From contig JBEKDJ010000253.1 in the NCBI GenBank assembly GCA_050014415.1, positions 1 to 12,996 of the forward strand: 12,996 nucleotides of DNA, in the 5' to 3' direction. The stretch's first letter is position 1. Every line of letters starts with the position of its first letter. The stretch is from JBEKDJ01 sp050014415 (GTDB lineage: Bacteria > Desulfobacterota > BSN033 > UBA1163). The position numbers were made by a program, and so were the translations under genes. Positions 12,786 to 12,996 of this stretch are shown here, one piece after another. The notes beneath the pieces were generated by a model. The model made no database searches. It was not told where the DNA came from and saw only the letters and a program-made list of their open reading frames with translations.

Positions 12786-12996
12786 AAATAAGGATCTTCT
12801 TTATGTTATCTCTTAGTCTGTTATTGGTGGTGGGTTGTGCTTCTCCCCCAAAGAAGGAGCGGACGAAGTTTCCTTCCCAGGTGGCAGAGTCTGCCAAGCC
12901 TCAACCACCCCCTGCAGAGAAATTGAAGGAGATCGTGGTCCCTCAAAGAGAGGAGGCAAAACAGATTCCGGAGAAACTCTACTCCTTCTTCGCCAG
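12782..12996 (+). CDS. N-terminus of a lipoprotein, probably a PilQ/GspD-family secretin (cut by window edge)
   Basis: 71 complete codons are visible. A lipoprotein signal peptide (MKIRIFFMLSLSLLLVVGC) has the lipobox VVGC with lipid-accepting Cys19; +2 is Ala, not Asp, so outer-membrane sorting is expected. A Pro/Lys/Glu-rich linker follows (20-63), and the visible end EKLYSFFA resembles the start of the first secretin N-domain (YSF-x-x-DA pattern). Position directly after PilP, with a 4-nt ATGA overlap and AAGGAG (12769-12774) at 7-nt spacing, is where pilQ normally lies. The secretin domain itself is outside the window, so the call rests on context. The alternative is a pilotin or other pilus lipoprotein. 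Confidence 0.65.
   Translation, partial: MKIRIFFMLSLSLLLVVGCASPPKKERTKFPSQVAESAKPQPPPAEKLKEIVVPQREEAKQIPEKLYSFFA

Overview
The window reads almost entirely on the + strand. It comes from a Gram-negative bacterium: it has an inner-membrane pilus platform, a periplasmic PilP-like protein and the start of what looks like an outer-membrane lipoprotein secretin. The hybrid kinases, the gene order and the extragenic repeats that translate as FLRKQESR / IPAFAGMT suggest a deltaproteobacterial (Desulfobacterota-like) or related lineage. No rRNA, tRNA or housekeeping marker is present to settle this.

Positions 1-557 hold no convincing complete gene. There is an open reading frame truncated at the left edge (3-239), a 39-codon ORF with a Shine-Dalgarno sequence (308-427), and a sigma54-type promoter candidate at 558-573. 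A signalling block follows: a membrane-anchored PAS hybrid histidine kinase (616-2430), a small excisionase-type helix-turn-helix protein (2480-2698), a REC-histidine kinase with a degenerate GGDEF-like C-terminus (2670-4226) and a stand-alone receiver (4230-4598). Gaps are short or overlapping, so these are probably co-transcribed.

From 4690 to the end is a type IV pilus / type II secretion-like assembly cluster. It runs PilC/GspF (4690-5907), FimT/GspH-like pseudopilin (to 6640), PilV/GspI-like (7066-7464), PilW/GspJ-like (7489-8082), a PilX/GspK-like N-terminus fused to DUF2341 and LamG-like domains (8222-9793), a single-chain PilM-PilN fusion (9819-11549), PilO (11553-12119), PilP (12336-12785) and the N-terminus of a probable PilQ/GspD secretin (12782 onward, cut by the window edge). 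The four minor pilins would prime or tip the fibre, PilC and PilMNO form the inner-membrane platform, and PilP links to the secretin. The extension ATPases and a major pilin are not in the window.

Three gaps in the pilus cluster carry one family of about 28-bp palindromic repeats, always as a forward unit followed by an inverted unit. At the first locus a GIY-YIG endonuclease gene sits exactly between the forward and inverted units (6692-7055). At the other two loci (8094-8190, 12170-12238) the pair has no gene. This looks like a mobile or self-propagating repeat system with a gene-bearing form and gene-less derivatives. Other points of interest are the PilM-PilN fusion that keeps the PilM-docking motif, the lectin-like minor pilin, a pilin gene with no nearby standard start codon, and a secretin that carries the lipobox that PilP lacks.
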